From assembly GCA_017163975.1 (NCBI GenBank), contig JAFFSR010000347.1, positions 10,297,501 through 10,361,500 on the forward strand: a DNA stretch of 64,000 nt, written 5' to 3'. How positions within the stretch are numbered: position 1 is the first letter of the stretch; the number at the start of each line of letters is the position of its first letter. The translations under genes were made by a program, and so were the position numbers. This DNA comes from Anastatus disparis. Its lineage: Eukaryota > Arthropoda > Insecta > Hymenoptera > Eupelmidae. Below, in pieces: positions 31,862 through 44,857 of this stretch. The notes below the pieces were generated by a model that worked only from the letters and a program-made list of their open reading frames with translations, had not been told where the DNA came from and did not search any database.

Positions 31862-32313
31862 TTTTATATACCAAGAAACAATGAGATACCAACAGTGAGC
31901 ATTCTAAAAATTGCAAGCACACGTGTGATGATGATATGTGATGAACACGTGTCATAACAAGAAAAAATAAAATAGCAATAGTAAGTATTCTGAAAATTGC
32001 AAGCACGCGTGTGATGATGATATGTGGCGAACATGAGTTATACTAAGAAACTATAAAATACCAATAGTAAGCATTCTAAAAAATATAGGCACACGTGTGA
32101 TAATGAACACGTGTTATACCAAGAAACAATAAAATAGCAATAGTAAGCATTCTGAAAATTGCAAGCACACGTGTGATGATGATATGTGATGAACACGTGT
32201 TATACTAAGAAATAATGAAAGAGTAATAGTAAGCATTCTGAGCATTGCAAGCACACGTGTTATACCAAGAAACTATAAAATATCAATAGTAAGAATTCTG
32301 AAAATTGCAAGCT
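31862..32313. repeat. Tandem repeat of about 86 bp at element 2 border
   Basis: About six units share GTAAGCATTCTGAAAATTGC, the CACACGTGTGATGATGATAT core with CACGTG, and an ACCAAGAAACAATAAAATA tail. Some units are shortened to about 60-76 bases. The array starts immediately upstream of the polymerase promoter, where Polinton subterminal repeats would be expected. Confidence 0.8.
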
Positions 32314-32472
32314 ACACATGGTACTTTCTTTTAAATCATTTTCTAATTAAGCAGTATTAAAATAAAAAATAAAATCTTTAAGAGTAAATGATGCGGGTAA
32401 TATAACAATCCTGTAAGTACAATTTTAATGATGCAATTGCATTTCTGATATTAAAATTAGTATAAATTCTAA

Positions 32473-33245
32473 AAATCAGCTTTCTAGGATCAATAGATCA
32501 AGAATCGATAAATGAACAATTATTTATTGATCTAATAAAGATATCAAGGTGGTTTTTGGTACATATGTTATTTGAATAGCAAAAAATCGAATGGCGTCAT
32601 AAAATTTTTTATTTTTCCAAAATTCGTGAATTTTAAAATTTGTAATTTTTGTATGAATCATCTGATAAGATAAGGATGCTCGTATGCTTTTAGTACAGTG
32701 TATGATGACTAATACCGTAATTACAATTTTTAAAATCGATCAATTTTTAATATAAATGATTTCTTATGATGCCATTTGATTTCTTATGTTCAGATTAGTA
32801 TTTGTTCAAAAAATCAGCTTTCTAGGATCAATAGATCAAAAATCGATACATGATCGATTATCTATTGATTTAATAAAAATATCAAGGTAATTTTTGGTAC
32901 ATATGTTATTTGAATAGGAAAAAATTGAATGGCATCGTAAAATTTTTTATTTTTCCAAAATTCGTGAATTTTAAAATTTGTAATTTGTGTATGAATCATC
33001 AGATAAGATAAGGATGTTCGTGTGCTTTCAGTAGCATGTATGATGACTTATACCATAATTACAATTTTTAAAATCAATCAATTATTAATATAAATGATTT
33101 CTTATGATGCCATTTGATTTTTTATGTTCAGATTATTATATGTTCAAAAAAAATCAGCTTTCTAGGCTCAATAGATCAAGAATCAATACATGATCGATTA
33201 TCTATTGATCTAATAAAAATATCAAGGTGATTTTTGATACATATT
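32473..33245. repeat. Tandem repeat of about 340 bp
   Basis: The AATCAGCTTTCTAGG anchor recurs at 32473, 32811 and 33151, giving periods of about 338 and 340 and roughly 2.3 copies. Units are AT-rich and about 90 percent alike by eye, and non-coding. It is satellite-like. Confidence 0.8.
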
Positions 33246-33599
33246 CCTATCCTTGAAGATGATACCAAAATGCAGACTTATCTTTTATCCACATGCGGAT
33301 TTTAACTCTGCAATTTTTACGAGAATTTTAAATGTATTATTTTAATTTCCCATAGACTAACCACAGCTGCATTGTAACAATATTGGTTTAAAAGTGCTGA
33401 TATGGATGTATTATAGAATCATGACGGCCTATTGCAGCTGTGTATTTTTGTTTTGATTTTTAGCAGAAAACTTCACGTGTGAAAGAAACTTTCTTTCACA
33501 CGTCAAATTTTGATGTTATTATATCATCGGTATATGATTAAGATAGGAGGATGACACTAAGATCAAGACAATGATTTTAGTGTCCAAGATGTTGCCGGA

Positions 33600-34210
33600 C
33601 GATAAAGAGCCTTCTTCTTCTTCTTTATCTTTTATTGGCCTTTGGACTTTTCGTCATAGGCCGTCATCAATTTTTTTGTTCCGAGGAACTCTCTATTTTG
33701 TATTTTTTTTTTTTGCGTTCTTTGGATTCTCTTCCCCACGGAAAACTACGAAAATTATTTTTCCCAATTTTCCCAGGGAGTCAAACCCCGATCCGCTAGG
33801 ACGCAAGCCAGCTGCCTTATGCAACTGAGTTACTTTTCGTCCTTTAACGATGGAGCTCGAAAGTGTGTTCATAAGAACAAAGCACATGTAACAGAGGTGC
33901 TTGCTTGAAAAACAGCTGCGAGCGGGATTCGATCCACGGTCCCCCGAGAATACGAATCCAATGCTCTTACCGACTGTGCCACAGCCCGGCTTTGATAAAG
34001 AGCCTCGAGAGGGTGATGGAGAAGACCCTAATCCTCTCCCCGCGCTAGAGCCGGCAACTGGACCGCCGGAACCGATCGGATACGAGCATCTTGTGATGAT
34101 CCGACGGATGCGGATGTACCCGCAATTCCGCAATTTTAACTTCTCCGGTTTCGGCAATAATACGCTGGTGGTCCTCCTATTATAAGAGGACCACTGGCGT
34201 TTTTATTCCT
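33600..34210 (-). repeat. tRNA-related repeat (SINE-like), two tRNA-like segments
   Basis: On the minus strand two tRNA-like stretches occur. One, about 33992-33912, has A-box-like TGGCACAGTCGG and B-box-like GATCGAATCCC. The other, about 33845-33770, has TAACTCAGTTG and GGGTTTGACTCC. The arms do not form proper acceptor stems, so these are not functional tRNA genes. The surrounding long ORFs on both strands reflect the GC-rich body. I interpret this as a tRNA-derived short element, perhaps dimeric. Confidence 0.55.
34163..34199. other. Strong hairpin with trailing T-run
   Basis: Fourteen-base arms (CGCTGGTGGTCCTC and its near-complement) surround a 9-base loop and are followed by TTTTTATT. 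It lies at the border of the tRNA-related repeat. Confidence 0.6.
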
Positions 34211-34429
34211 ATGAACACCCGGTGGTGTTGGACGATTTTTGTCGGCGGTGAAGCCGTGAGCCAAGCTCACTGAGGTGGCTTCTACGACCATTTATTAACG
34301 TCGCGCTGAACACCGACGTTACCTCGGACCCGGTGTATTAAGAAATATTCTTGACAGCAACACACTGGGCAAGGATGTTTTGCTGTCGGTATGAAGTGGC
34401 CGTGCGACTTCGCCGTCGACGGTTCGAAT

Positions 34430-34740
34430 ATTAAATTTGTGTGTATTTGTGTAAAGTGAAAAACTGTGAAACTCAAAAAAAAACAGCAGTTAAAAAATAA
34501 AAAATAAAGTGTTTTAAAAAAGTAAAAAACTGTGAAACTGTGTTTTAAAAACTAATAAAGTGCAAAAACTGTGTTGTGTATTTGTGTAAAGTGAAAAACT
34601 GTGAAACTCAAAAAAAAAACAATGATTAAAAAATAAAGTGTTTTAAAAAAGTGAAAAACTGTGAAACTGTGTTTTAAAAACTAATAAAGTGCAAAAACTG
34701 TGTTTTAAAAAACTCATAGAAGTGCAAGGTGTTAAAAAAA
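34430..34740. repeat. Tandem repeat of about 134 bp
   Basis: Two copies of a unit rich in GTGAAAAACTGTGAAACT and AATAAAGTG, starting near 34441 and 34575. No coding potential. A GT microsatellite follows at about 34805-34840. Confidence 0.7.
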
Positions 34741-34804
34741 AACTATTGATGCTGATAAAAAAATGGTAAGTACCTTTTTTTTTAATTTATAAATTTTTAA
34801 AATA

Positions 34805-34835
<31 letters not shown>

Positions 34836-34851
34836 GTGTGTTTTAAAATCT

Positions 34852-34912
34852 GGGTACCACTATGGAGTGTCATAACAAACTCCTCCGACCCTTCCGCACA
34901 TGACATCATAAT

Positions 34913-35002
<90 letters not shown>

Positions 35003-35112
35003 GTATACTACGGTGTCATAGTGGGTCATCCCGCTCCTGATGTCGCTTGGAGGTCATTCACCTCTGTGGAGGGTCAGGAGTGGGGGTTTGTCATGACGCT
35101 CCATAGTGGTAC
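34852..35112. mobile_element. MITE with (TA)n centre
   Basis: Inverted ends GGTACCACTATGGAG and complement surround roughly 100 bases of TA repeats. The right arm continues with a segment shared with 17148-17280. No gene inside. Confidence 0.75.
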
Positions 35113-35115
35113 CTA

Positions 35116-35490
35116 TACTACTTACATTACTGTGTGCGCCCCTCGCATCAATTATTCTTATTTTTGGCAATTTTTTGCTGGCGCAGAATAAATACAGTTT
35201 AAAATCTTAAAAAATCTATTGCTCTTTTTTGTTTGCTATATTTTTGAATTTATAATGCTATCCACAAGCCGCTATTTCAGTATAGGTCTTTAGAAATTAC
35301 CGAACAAAAAAAAATTTAGTTTTTTTTCGAAAAATAGCATGATTATTTTAATATTGAAAATTCTAAATATTTCTAATATAAAGAAAGCGTTCTTTGAAAA
35401 ATGAGGGGCACTATTTAATTATTGCTTTTTAAACTATTTATAAGTGTAAAGAAAACTTAAGATGGGGTGCTAATATAAAAAAATTTAATT
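35116..35490. other. No gene recognised; AT-rich
   Basis: Only A/T-rich sequence is visible between the MITE and the LINE tail. Confidence 0.5.
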
Positions 35491-35499
35491 ATTTATAAG

Positions 35500-38160
35500 T
35501 CAAGTATTAGATTAGATTAGATATTGTTTTATTTTGTATTATAATTACAAAAAGAGCGTGTAAAATTACAAATAAAGTTATAATACATAAAATACTTGAA
35601 ATAACCTTGTAAATATAAAATTAAAATAGCACAGTATGATATCACAGTCATAAAGCATAATATAGATAATAATACTGTAATAGTAAGTCAATAAATTAAA
35701 TAAAAGTGATATCACAGATAATACAAATAAATACACGCAAAGAGTATAAATAATATAATTAAAAATCAGTCTCAAATATCTATCAGTCAAAAGAATTACA
35801 TAAGAACAAGCGTGTAAGGAGCGCAGTCGAAATATCAGCAGTATACAGTTAATATACAAGTCAAGCTGATAAAAATATAATCATTCACTCTATGCACACA
35901 CATTCTACAATCACGCCAATAAATACAATCATGCCTTAAATCTATAAAAGGTACATCACATAATAAATTAACACATATGATATAGTCCTAAAATAATACT
36001 GTTTAATCGAGGACGAGTAAATACCTTCTCAGATCGGCTTTAAACCTGCTGATTGATGGAAGATTTTTAATATCAGCAGGTAGGGAGTACCAAAAATGCG
36101 CACCTTGAACTTGAAAGGAATTTCTTCCAGTCTCAGTGCGCATGAAGGGCACCGCGAGATCTTTAATCTCACCCCTAGTGGTCGCTCTGGGTATATATCT
36201 AGTGAAGAGACCCACTTGATATTCAGGAGTATTCATACGTACGATTTTGTACATAAGTACAGCCATAAAATACTGTCTCCTCGAATCAGTACGTAGCCAA
36301 CCCAAAGCTTGTCTATGGCGAGAGATGTGATCACCCATTCTCACGCCTGATACATATCTCACACACGAATTTTGCATTGTCTGTAGTTGTCTTCGTAACT
36401 CCTGCGAAGCATCGAGCAAAACCACTGAGCAGTAATCAAGATGTGGGAACAACAGGGTGGCTGCGAGCTGCTTACGCAGAGCCTCAGTGGTATACCGACG
36501 GAAAAACCGCAAGCTATTAATCACTCTATTGAATTTTTTAGTCAACATATTAATGTGCGGTTCCCAAGACAGTTTAGAGTCGAGTACAACACCAAGGCTC
36601 GTAACGGTGCCAGAGAAAGAAATACCGATACCGCTCCCCAAGTCAATCGTCCTTGGCTCACCCAAATTAAAATTTTTAATAAAACGATTACTTCCAAAGA
36701 CGATCGGCTTTGTTTTACTAGCATTCAAAGTCAGAAAAACACCAGCAACCCACCCCGACACCGCCCTGGCCGCCCTCTGTAAAATACGAATCCCCTCATC
36801 CACATCATCATAAGGGACCTGTGTGTAAATTTGAAGATCATCCGCATACAGCAGATGCCCGACGCAACCAGAGTCCAGTGCATCACGTACGTCATTTATG
36901 TAAAGGCAAAACAACAGAAGACCCAGCACTGAACCCTGAGGTACTCCTAGATTAGTAGTTAGCCAATTCGATTCCTCCTTTGCGTGGAAACCATTTGTTT
37001 CCTACCTGATAGATAGGAGTTAATCCATTCGAGTGCAGCCCCGGAGAACCCCATCGATCTAAGCCTCGCAAGAAGTTTGGAGGGAGAGATCGTGTCGAAT
37101 GCCTTACTAAAGTCAAAAAGTAGTAGTAACGTGACAAGTTTCCTGTCTAGACCTGACCTTATATCGTCTGTAAGCTTAAGTACATCAGTCTGCGTAGAAT
37201 GATTTTTCCTGAAGCCCGTCTGCATAGGATCGAGCAATTTTTTGGATGTAATGTACTCCTGCAGTTGGTCATGGGCGATCTTCTCAAGAACCTTTGAAAG
37301 AAAACATAAGATGGCTATAGGCCTAAAATCTTTTGGCTGCTTAGGTGCAGCACACTTTTTCAATGGTATAATACCAGCTTGCTTCCAGCGGCAAGGGAAG
37401 ATCCCCCGTGCAAAAGAGGAGTTGAACAGAGTCGCAAGATGTTCACCAATAAATGGTAAAGCTTTAACTATCACGCTTTGCGGAATGCCATCCTCACCAT
37501 TAGCCTGTAAGGAAAAATGTGAAATTGCAAGAACAACATCATTAAAATTAGAAACACACTTTCATTGCATTGAGAAAGAATTCTCAATAGCTCTTCACTA
37601 TCCTCCTGCAGCGAGACTGACACCCCAGCAAAGTGCGCGTTGAGCTCATCCGGAGTGAATCCATTCAAATCCCCTTGAGGTCCGGATAGCAGTCCCAGGT
37701 CTCTCAACTCCTCCCAGACATTACCACCCGCAAGAGCATCAAACAGTCTATTGTGAATATAAGCAGTCTTAGCATGGTCCGTGCGTTCGTCTACCACCCT
37801 ACGCAACTGCAGAAATTCAAGGAGATGCTGCTCGCCCTTTATCCGTTTGTATCTACGATATGTAGCATCTCTCTTACACCGCATCTGTGACAATTCTTCA
37901 TTTATCCATGGAAACTTATTCTTATTAGGCTTGAGCGCTTTCAACGGCACCAAATTCTCAATTGCAGTAGTGAGATTGTCACAGAGGCAACCAAGTGCAG
38001 ACTCAGGGTCAACTGTGTCAGTCATAAGCGGCGACCAATCACAGCCAGCAAGTTTTTCTCCCAATGCAGTTGGGCAAATATTTTTATAGTTTCTATACAT
38101 GATAGGTTTTTGATCTAAAGTTATAGTGTTGCAAGGCAAACAGACGTCAATCAAATTATG
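35500..38160 (-). mobile_element. 5'-truncated LINE (CR1/Jockey-like)
   Basis: Non-LTR retrotransposon read on the minus strand. The 3' end carries a short ATCTA-type tandem repeat (about 35497-35522) instead of poly-A, as in CR1/L2-like LINEs. A long non-coding 3' region (35523-36002) precedes the ORF. The 5' end starts inside the region between endonuclease and reverse transcriptase, so most of the endonuclease is missing, as expected from incomplete reverse transcription. Family placement between CR1 and Jockey groups is not decided. Confidence 0.8.
36003..38154 (-). pseudogene. LINE reverse transcriptase, frameshifted
   Basis: Three overlapping frames make up one damaged ORF. At 37471-38154 is the pre-RT linker (KFPWINEELSQMR). 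At 36959-37474 are RT motifs FRPIAILCFLSKVLEK, GFRKNHSTQTD and FDFSKAFDT. At 36003-36929 are the GVPQGS-region end, the catalytic YADDLQIY and the thumb (FLTLNASKTK; LGVVLDSKLSW). The frame changes near 37475-37500 and 36960-36990. The catalytic Asp pair is present, but the protein cannot be made as a unit. Confidence 0.88.
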
Positions 38161-40593
38161 CCTACTGTGAAAGCTCGCCGGTAGGTTCTTTCACAGTCAT
38201 TCTTTTCTTTCACAAATATTAAAGGTTTTGCGGAATCAGTCATATAGTAAAATATTTGGAATAAATGGTCTAAAGAATATTTTGATACATAAAACTTAAA
38301 ATGCAATTTTTATCATTAATGTAAACTTTTTTTTGAAATTAATAAGAAGTCTTCAATGAACGTAATTAACCTTTTTTCAGAATTAATAAAACAGCTATAA
38401 AAAGTCTTCAATGAATAATGAAAATTAATGTCATTTTAATTAAAAAAAATCCTTAACATTATTATCATTAAAAAAATTTCATAGCTACTGAATTTTTATA
38501 TTTTTTATTTATTCGTAATATTAAAATTATTTTTATTTTCAAAATTTCTAATTTAAAAATTTCAATAAATTTTAAATTCTGTTTTAATTTTTTATTTATT
38601 CAAAATATTAAAATTATTATTTATATTTTAAAAATCTTTAATTTAAAAATTTTAATAAATTGTAGTTTAAGTTTTCTGTTTAAAAAAACATTTTTTTATT
38701 TATTTATATATACTCCACACATGTATTTTTGTATTATGCCTAGGCTATATGATATCATGATCAATTCCATTATTAACTTTCTATTTATTGCTATATACCT
38801 ATGCATGTATATATATAAATTAAAAATGAGTAATGACTGTAACTGCCAGCCTGCTAGGGTTCATTTTTATCTATTATTCTGTGGTTGGTAACCCCATTTT
38901 TAAATGTAGCTTACAGATAATTGAAATTTGTATTATTATAAAAAAATAATTATTTCAACAAATAATTTAAATGCTGTCAATCTTAACAATCATATTAAAT
39001 TAATAATTTTTTTAATGTAGCTGTTTAACGTTTTGTTTTCTTATCATTTTTATTGAACAAATTAAACTTAAATTTTAACTCGTCATAAAAAATATTTTAA
39101 ATCATAGTGTTATTATTAGAAAATGTAATTTAACATAGCCCATGATACTTTTAGTAATATTAAGGATGCTTATTCATATTGTTAAATTCAGTAGATTTTA
39201 TGTGAAACAATATATTTTATTATGTAAAGACTAATTTTTTTTCAAAATAATGATGTAATAATGTAAAAAAATTCTATTTTAATCATAAAGTTTATCCTTA
39301 ACCTTCGACGATCTCCCTGGTTAAAATGTTCATTAAGATTCGGAAAGATCCGGATGTAAAAAAACCTTTCTGATTCTTTCCGGTTTTTGATATCGCTCCA
39401 CAATGAGCCTTTTCGAACCCTTATAATGATAATTGTTATGATTGTTATTGATATCTTCAGAACTTTTCCGATCCATCGAGTTTTATTGAGGAATAGAATC
39501 CGAAATATTATTGTATTAATCATCAATGAACAATTAAGGTCGCTTCATATTTCAAGTGAACTATCAAGTTATCAGGAGAAACCTTCCGGATTGTATTGTA
39601 AAAAACTTTAAAAAAATATTGTACATCTTTCATCAGTTTACAAATATTTAATGAATTAGAGGTAAATAAATGCTTCTGAATCTATGAAATTTTTTATGTT
39701 TCCTGGGTGAGACCACTTGGTACATTGATTAAAAGATTTATACTGTGATATAACCTACTTTATTCAATCATTTTTAAATTAAAAAATTTTCTAATATCAA
39801 AAAATATTTTAGACATTAAGAAATTTTTGAGCTAGAAATACGAGCAAACTACTTACAATATTGCGATAATTCATCATTGATTTCAATGTAATTTTTTTGT
39901 GGGGTAGAGTCATTTTCAAGTTCTCCGTATATTTATAAAGAACTTGAATGACTTCACTAGATCGTGTTAACTATTCACTATTCATAACAGAATAACCCCT
40001 TTAGTAATGGTTCATAAAAGTTAAAAAAAAAGTACAACAATCCTGGTAGAAAATTAAGCGTAATTTGCCCAGAATATCTCAAATTTTTTGTTCAGTGGGC
40101 AGAATCTGTTGACATGTTCTGCCCAAAAACCCCACTTACTGATGACGGTTTTTGCGCAGAATCTGCCCAGACTTTGTTAAAAGTGAAATGAAATTGATTT
40201 GAGGTTATGAACGAATTGTATATTATATGCAAACATGATTCCTAATCAAACATTACTGTAAAATTTTCAGCTAAATAATTACAATTTACTTTTAAGATAT
40301 AATAAGTATAAAAAGACAAAGAAAAATTTTTATACAAAATATGAATTTTGCAAATTAAAGTTAATTGAATGATTTTGTGAGATCACAAACATTTATTATT
40401 TTTATAAATATCTATTAGATTGATGCATAAATAATGTTTAGCTAGCATGGGTGTGTGAAGAATATTCAGCTGATAAATTTCATGAAAATGTCATACATTA
40501 TTTGTAATGAATTTTTTATTAAATAAATAATATAAGACAAATCCTTGAACTTTTTAATAAAGAAAAATAGAATAAATATATTTATTGAATAAC
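38161..40593. other. 2.4 kb AT-rich, no gene recognised
   Basis: Long A/T runs and no open frame with family resemblance. ORFs of 74-94 codons at 39242-39611 overlap on both strands and look like chance. Confidence 0.5.
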
Positions 40594-41353
40594 TTAAGGT
40601 TGTATGGGCTATACAGTCTGTGCCAAAAGTTAGTTTTTTAGAAAATCGTCTATATTTCTCGGTAGAAAGTAATTATTCAATTTTTAGTTTAGTTACTTAT
40701 TAGATAATATTAAAACAATCATTTTAAACTTTGTTTCATTTAAATATAATGAATTATTAAAGAGTTATAACATTTTAAAGTTTATAAATTTTACACAAAT
40801 CTAATGTAATCATAAATGATAATGCCAAACTTTCAAAAATGATTTTATTTGACTGCAACAAATTTTATTTTGTTCAGTTTAAAATTTAGAATCTATTGAC
40901 GAGGATGAAATTCTTATTTTTATTTTTTATTTAAATTTATTGCTAATTTTCTGCGAAAAAATGTATATGTCTCAGACGGTACTTACTGTTTTATCATAGA
41001 AAATTAGCAATAAATTTAAATAAATAAAAATAAAAATTCCATCCTCGTCAATAGATTCTAAATTTTAAACTGAACAAAATAAACTTTGTTGCAGTCAAAT
41101 AAAATCATTTTTAAAAGTTTGGCATTATTATTTATGATTGTATTGGATTTGTGTAAAATTTATAGACTTTAAAATGTTATAACTCTTTAATAATTCATTA
41201 TATTTAAATGAAACAAAGTTTAAAATGATTGTTTTAATATTATCTAATAAGTTACTAAGCTAAAAATTGAATAATTACTTTCTACCGAAAAATATAGACA
41301 ATTTTCTAAAAAACTAACTTTTAACACAGACTGTATAGCCCATACAACCTTAA
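40594..41353. mobile_element. TTAA-flanked palindromic element, 760 bp
   Basis: Arms of about 360 bases mirror each other around about 40975. The ends AAGGTTGTATGGGCTATACA and complement are bounded by TTAA at 40594-40597 and 41350-41353. The arms differ at only a few places. No coding content, so a non-autonomous fold-back element. Confidence 0.85.
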
Positions 41354-42781
41354 ATAAAAACTTTATTTTAGTTAAACCTACTCTGAAAAAAAAGCAAAGT
41401 TAACCTTACTGTTTGATGGACGTGCTTCGCTTCCTTTGATAATCATGTTTGCAAGTAGTATGTCATCAGCTGTTTGTTGAGAATCTAAAATGTACAGACA
41501 ATTATTACTGAATGAATGGAAGTAAATATGTTTCCGAATTCATTATTTTTTATACATAAATATATGTTACCAAAATACATATATGAATAAATGTATTGGT
41601 GTACATAAATGTGTATGTAAATATACGTTGGTATATATAGGGTGAACCATTTTAATCGCCCCATCCAAATTTCTCGGAATCTAAGCTGGCTACAAAAAAA
41701 CTATTCAGACAAAAGTTGAAGGGGACAAAGGGGGCCATCTTTTGGTAAAGTGAGTTTTGACCTTGAACTTCATTTTTAAGATTATTTGAAGGTCAGAGTG
41801 TTTTTTTAAATGGGAACACCTATTTTTAACGTCGGATTAAGAAAGAGCCGGAAATTTCACGTCTGAAATGATAGTTTATACATTTTTAAAATGGCCTTGA
41901 AACGGTCAAATGAAGGTTAAATATTGAAAATTTGTCCAAAACCTTTTTTTTCGAATTTTTGTTGGCTTACTAATGATACAAATTACTCGCGACTAAAATG
42001 GTCACGTAACTTTGACCTTGGAGAATCAATTTTCAAGGTTATTTGAAGGTCAGAGTTTTTTTAGATGAGAATCCCTATTTCTGACCCTGGAATCGTATCG
42101 AGTCGAAAAAATAATATCTAATTTGATACTTGAAATTGGCTGTTGCGACCTTGACAAGGTCAATTGAAGGTCTAATGTTCACAAACTGTTTTTTTTTTCG
42201 AATATTGCTGAAAATAGCAGACGGTGTTGAGCAAAAACAAAATAAATAAAAATAAAAATAAAAAATAAAAATCCTACTTAATTTTAGCGAACAAAGAGAA
42301 GAATTAAAACTGTCTGAATTGTAATTTTTAATTACAAAAATTAAACGTTTTAGCAACTAAACTAAATATTTGGTTATTCAAAAAGTCATTAAAAAGTTAA
42401 TTAATGAGGCAGTTTTTGTCATTTTTTTTATTTTTTGAAAGAAGCTTTTGAGATTTTGTTTATTCATCACTAATCAATAATAGTTTTATAAATATGATGG
42501 ATCAAATAGTAAAGTTAAATTAATAATTCGTACAGTTCATTAATTTTTAAAATTTTCTCTTCTCATAAATTTTTAAGGTTGTAATCGACATTTTATTATC
42601 TGCATTTTATAAAAGTCGTAACACGCTTTTGATCTACAATCAGCACAGAATGAATTTATTAGCAAAACACTATTTACTGTTTTTAAAACTGTTATTCTAT
42701 TAATACTACTACTTCAATTGTCCAAACTTCGGAAACCCTTAAAACCCTTAATAAAAGTAAAAGTAAAAAACACCTTTAAAA

Positions 42782-43847
42782 ATGGCTGACTATCAACCCA
42801 ACGAAATTGTGGATATGATCATGGTTTTAGATAAAAGTCATCGTAATTACCAAGCAGCAGCAAGACTTTACGCTGCACGCTTTCCTGACCGACGACACCC
42901 AGATCATAGAGCAATAAGTCGCTTGACTTAAAGAGCTCGTGAAGGTCATATGGTTTGCCAACGCAGGCAACACACATATGATGAGAACGATCCCAATGTT
43001 GTTACAGTTCTTGCGGCCATTTATCTTGATCCTCATACCAGTTCTTGTCGAGTTGAAAAAGAAATCGGCATATCAAAATCAACTTTCTTGAGAATTCTTA
43101 AATCCCTTAAGTATCGTGATTACAACATTACGTTGGTTCAAGAGTTACAAGATAATCATTTTCAACAGCGAATTGAGTCTTGCCAATGGGCTTTATGTAT
43201 GATAGAGAATGATCCAGATTTTTTTAGATATGTCCTTTTTTCCGATGAGGCTAAATTTCAGAGTGACGGAGAACTCAATAGGCATAATTGTCATTATTGG
43301 TCAGATTTCAATCCTCATTGGTACAGAACGGTCAATCATCAAAGGCGTTGGAGCATTATGGTATGGTGTGGGATCGTAAATGGTTATTTGATCGGCCCTT
43401 ATTTTTTCGAGGAAAATGTTGATAGGAACTCCTATTTACGTTTGATAAGAGATCAGTTTCATGAAATGATGGGAAAATGTTGATCTAGAAACGCGTCAAA
43501 GTATGTGGTTCCAGCACGATGGTGCACCAGCACATTTCGCTGTAATCGTACGAAATTTTTTAGATCAACATTATAATGGTAGATGGATTGGACGAGGAGG
43601 TCCAGTTAACTGGCCTGCTTTCTCACCCGACCTTACATCTCCAGACTTTTATTTATGGGGGTTTTTGAAAAATGTTGTTTTTCGAGAACGGCCCACAACT
43701 AGAGCAGACATGCAAGATCACATTTGTCGAGCGTGCGCAGCTATACCAAGAGAGACATTGCTCAACACCGTTCGCCATTTCCAAAGGCGTTTGAATTTAT
43801 GCCTTGAAGCTAATGGACGCCAATTTGAACATTTGCTTCGACGTTAA
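42782..43847 (+). pseudogene. Tc1/mariner transposase, DD41D-type, two breaks
   Basis: DDE transposase that would cut and paste the surrounding element. ATG 42782 opens an N-terminal helix-turn-helix region (YQPNEIVDMIMVLDKS; VEKEIGISKSTFLRILK). TAA at 42929-42931 interrupts it in frame. The first catalytic Asp is in LFSDEAKF, the second in WFQHDGAPAH and the third in TSPDFYLWG. I count 41 residues between the second and third, which is the DD41D pattern of rosa-like elements. A one-base frameshift lies near 43480. The C-terminus is intact to TAA 43847. Not functional as it stands. Confidence 0.85.
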
Positions 43848-43867
43848 TTAGAATAATATTTTGAGTA

Positions 43868-44113
43868 GTGAGAGGCAAGAGGACTCACGTTAATCAAGCA
43901 CCATGATCGTGAGAGGCAAGGGGACTCACGTTAATCAAGCACCCCAATCCTGAGAGGCAAGGGGACTCGCGTTAATCAAGCACCCCGATCGTGAGAGGCA
44001 AGGGGACTCACGTTAATCAATCACCCCAATCCTGGGAGGCAAGGGGACTCGCGTTAATCAAGCACCCCAATCGTGAGAGGCAAGGGGACTCACGTTAATC
44101 AAGCACCCCAAAA
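43868..44113. repeat. 41-bp minisatellite, six copies
   Basis: Six head-to-tail units of exactly 41 bases (unit starts GTGAGAGGCAAGGGGACTCA and ends GTTAATCAAGCACCCCAATC). They alternate slightly between two variants (CTCACG/CTCGCG, CCAATCC/CGATC), which suggests duplication of an 82-base dimer. It lies between the transposase stop and the right TIR. Confidence 0.9.
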
Positions 44114-44857
44114 GAAACAGAACTTACTACGTCCACGTCGCTGTTTCTGGGTAACGCTAAAAGTAAGATTAAAAACAAGAGTACAATATTTTATTTAATT
44201 TAACTGCTTTCAAATGACTTTCATATTTATTATTTAGGTCAAAATAATCAGTCATTGGCCCCTAATCATATTTAACAATAAAATATTCGAAAAAAAAACA
44301 ATTTGTGGACGAATTTTCAACATTAGACCTTGAATTGACCTTGTCAACGTCGCAACAGCCAATTTCGAGTATCAAATTAGACATCATTTTTTCGACTTGA
44401 TACGATTCCAGGGTCAAAAATAGGGGTTCTCATTTAAAAAAACTTTGACCTTCAAATGACCTTGAAAATTGACTCCCCAAGGTCAAAGTTACGTGACCAT
44501 CTTAGTCGCGAGTAATTTGTATCATTAGTAAGCCAACAAAAATTCGAAAAAAAAGGTTTTGGACAAATTTTCAATATTTAACCTTCATTTGACCGTTTCA
44601 AGGCCATTTTAAAAATGTATAAACTATCATTTCAGACGTGAAATTTCCGGCTCTTTCTTAATCCGACGTTAAAAATAGGTGTTCCCATTTAAAAAAACAC
44701 TCTGACCTTCAAATAACCTTGAAAATAAAGTTCAAGGTCAAAACTAACTTTACCAAAAGATGGCCCCCTTTGTCCCCTTCAACTTTTGTCTATATAGTTT
44801 TTTCGTAGCCAGCTTAGATTCCGAGAAATTTGGGTGGGGCGATTAAAATGGTCCTCC

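Noticed and set aside
33770..33992. Two tRNA genes on the minus strand
   Set aside because: A- and B-box-like motifs are present, but acceptor and T stems do not pair, so they are tRNA-derived at best.
43868..44113. Regular repeats resembling a CRISPR array
   Set aside because: The 41-bp units are contiguous with no spacers, and lie inside a eukaryotic transposon.
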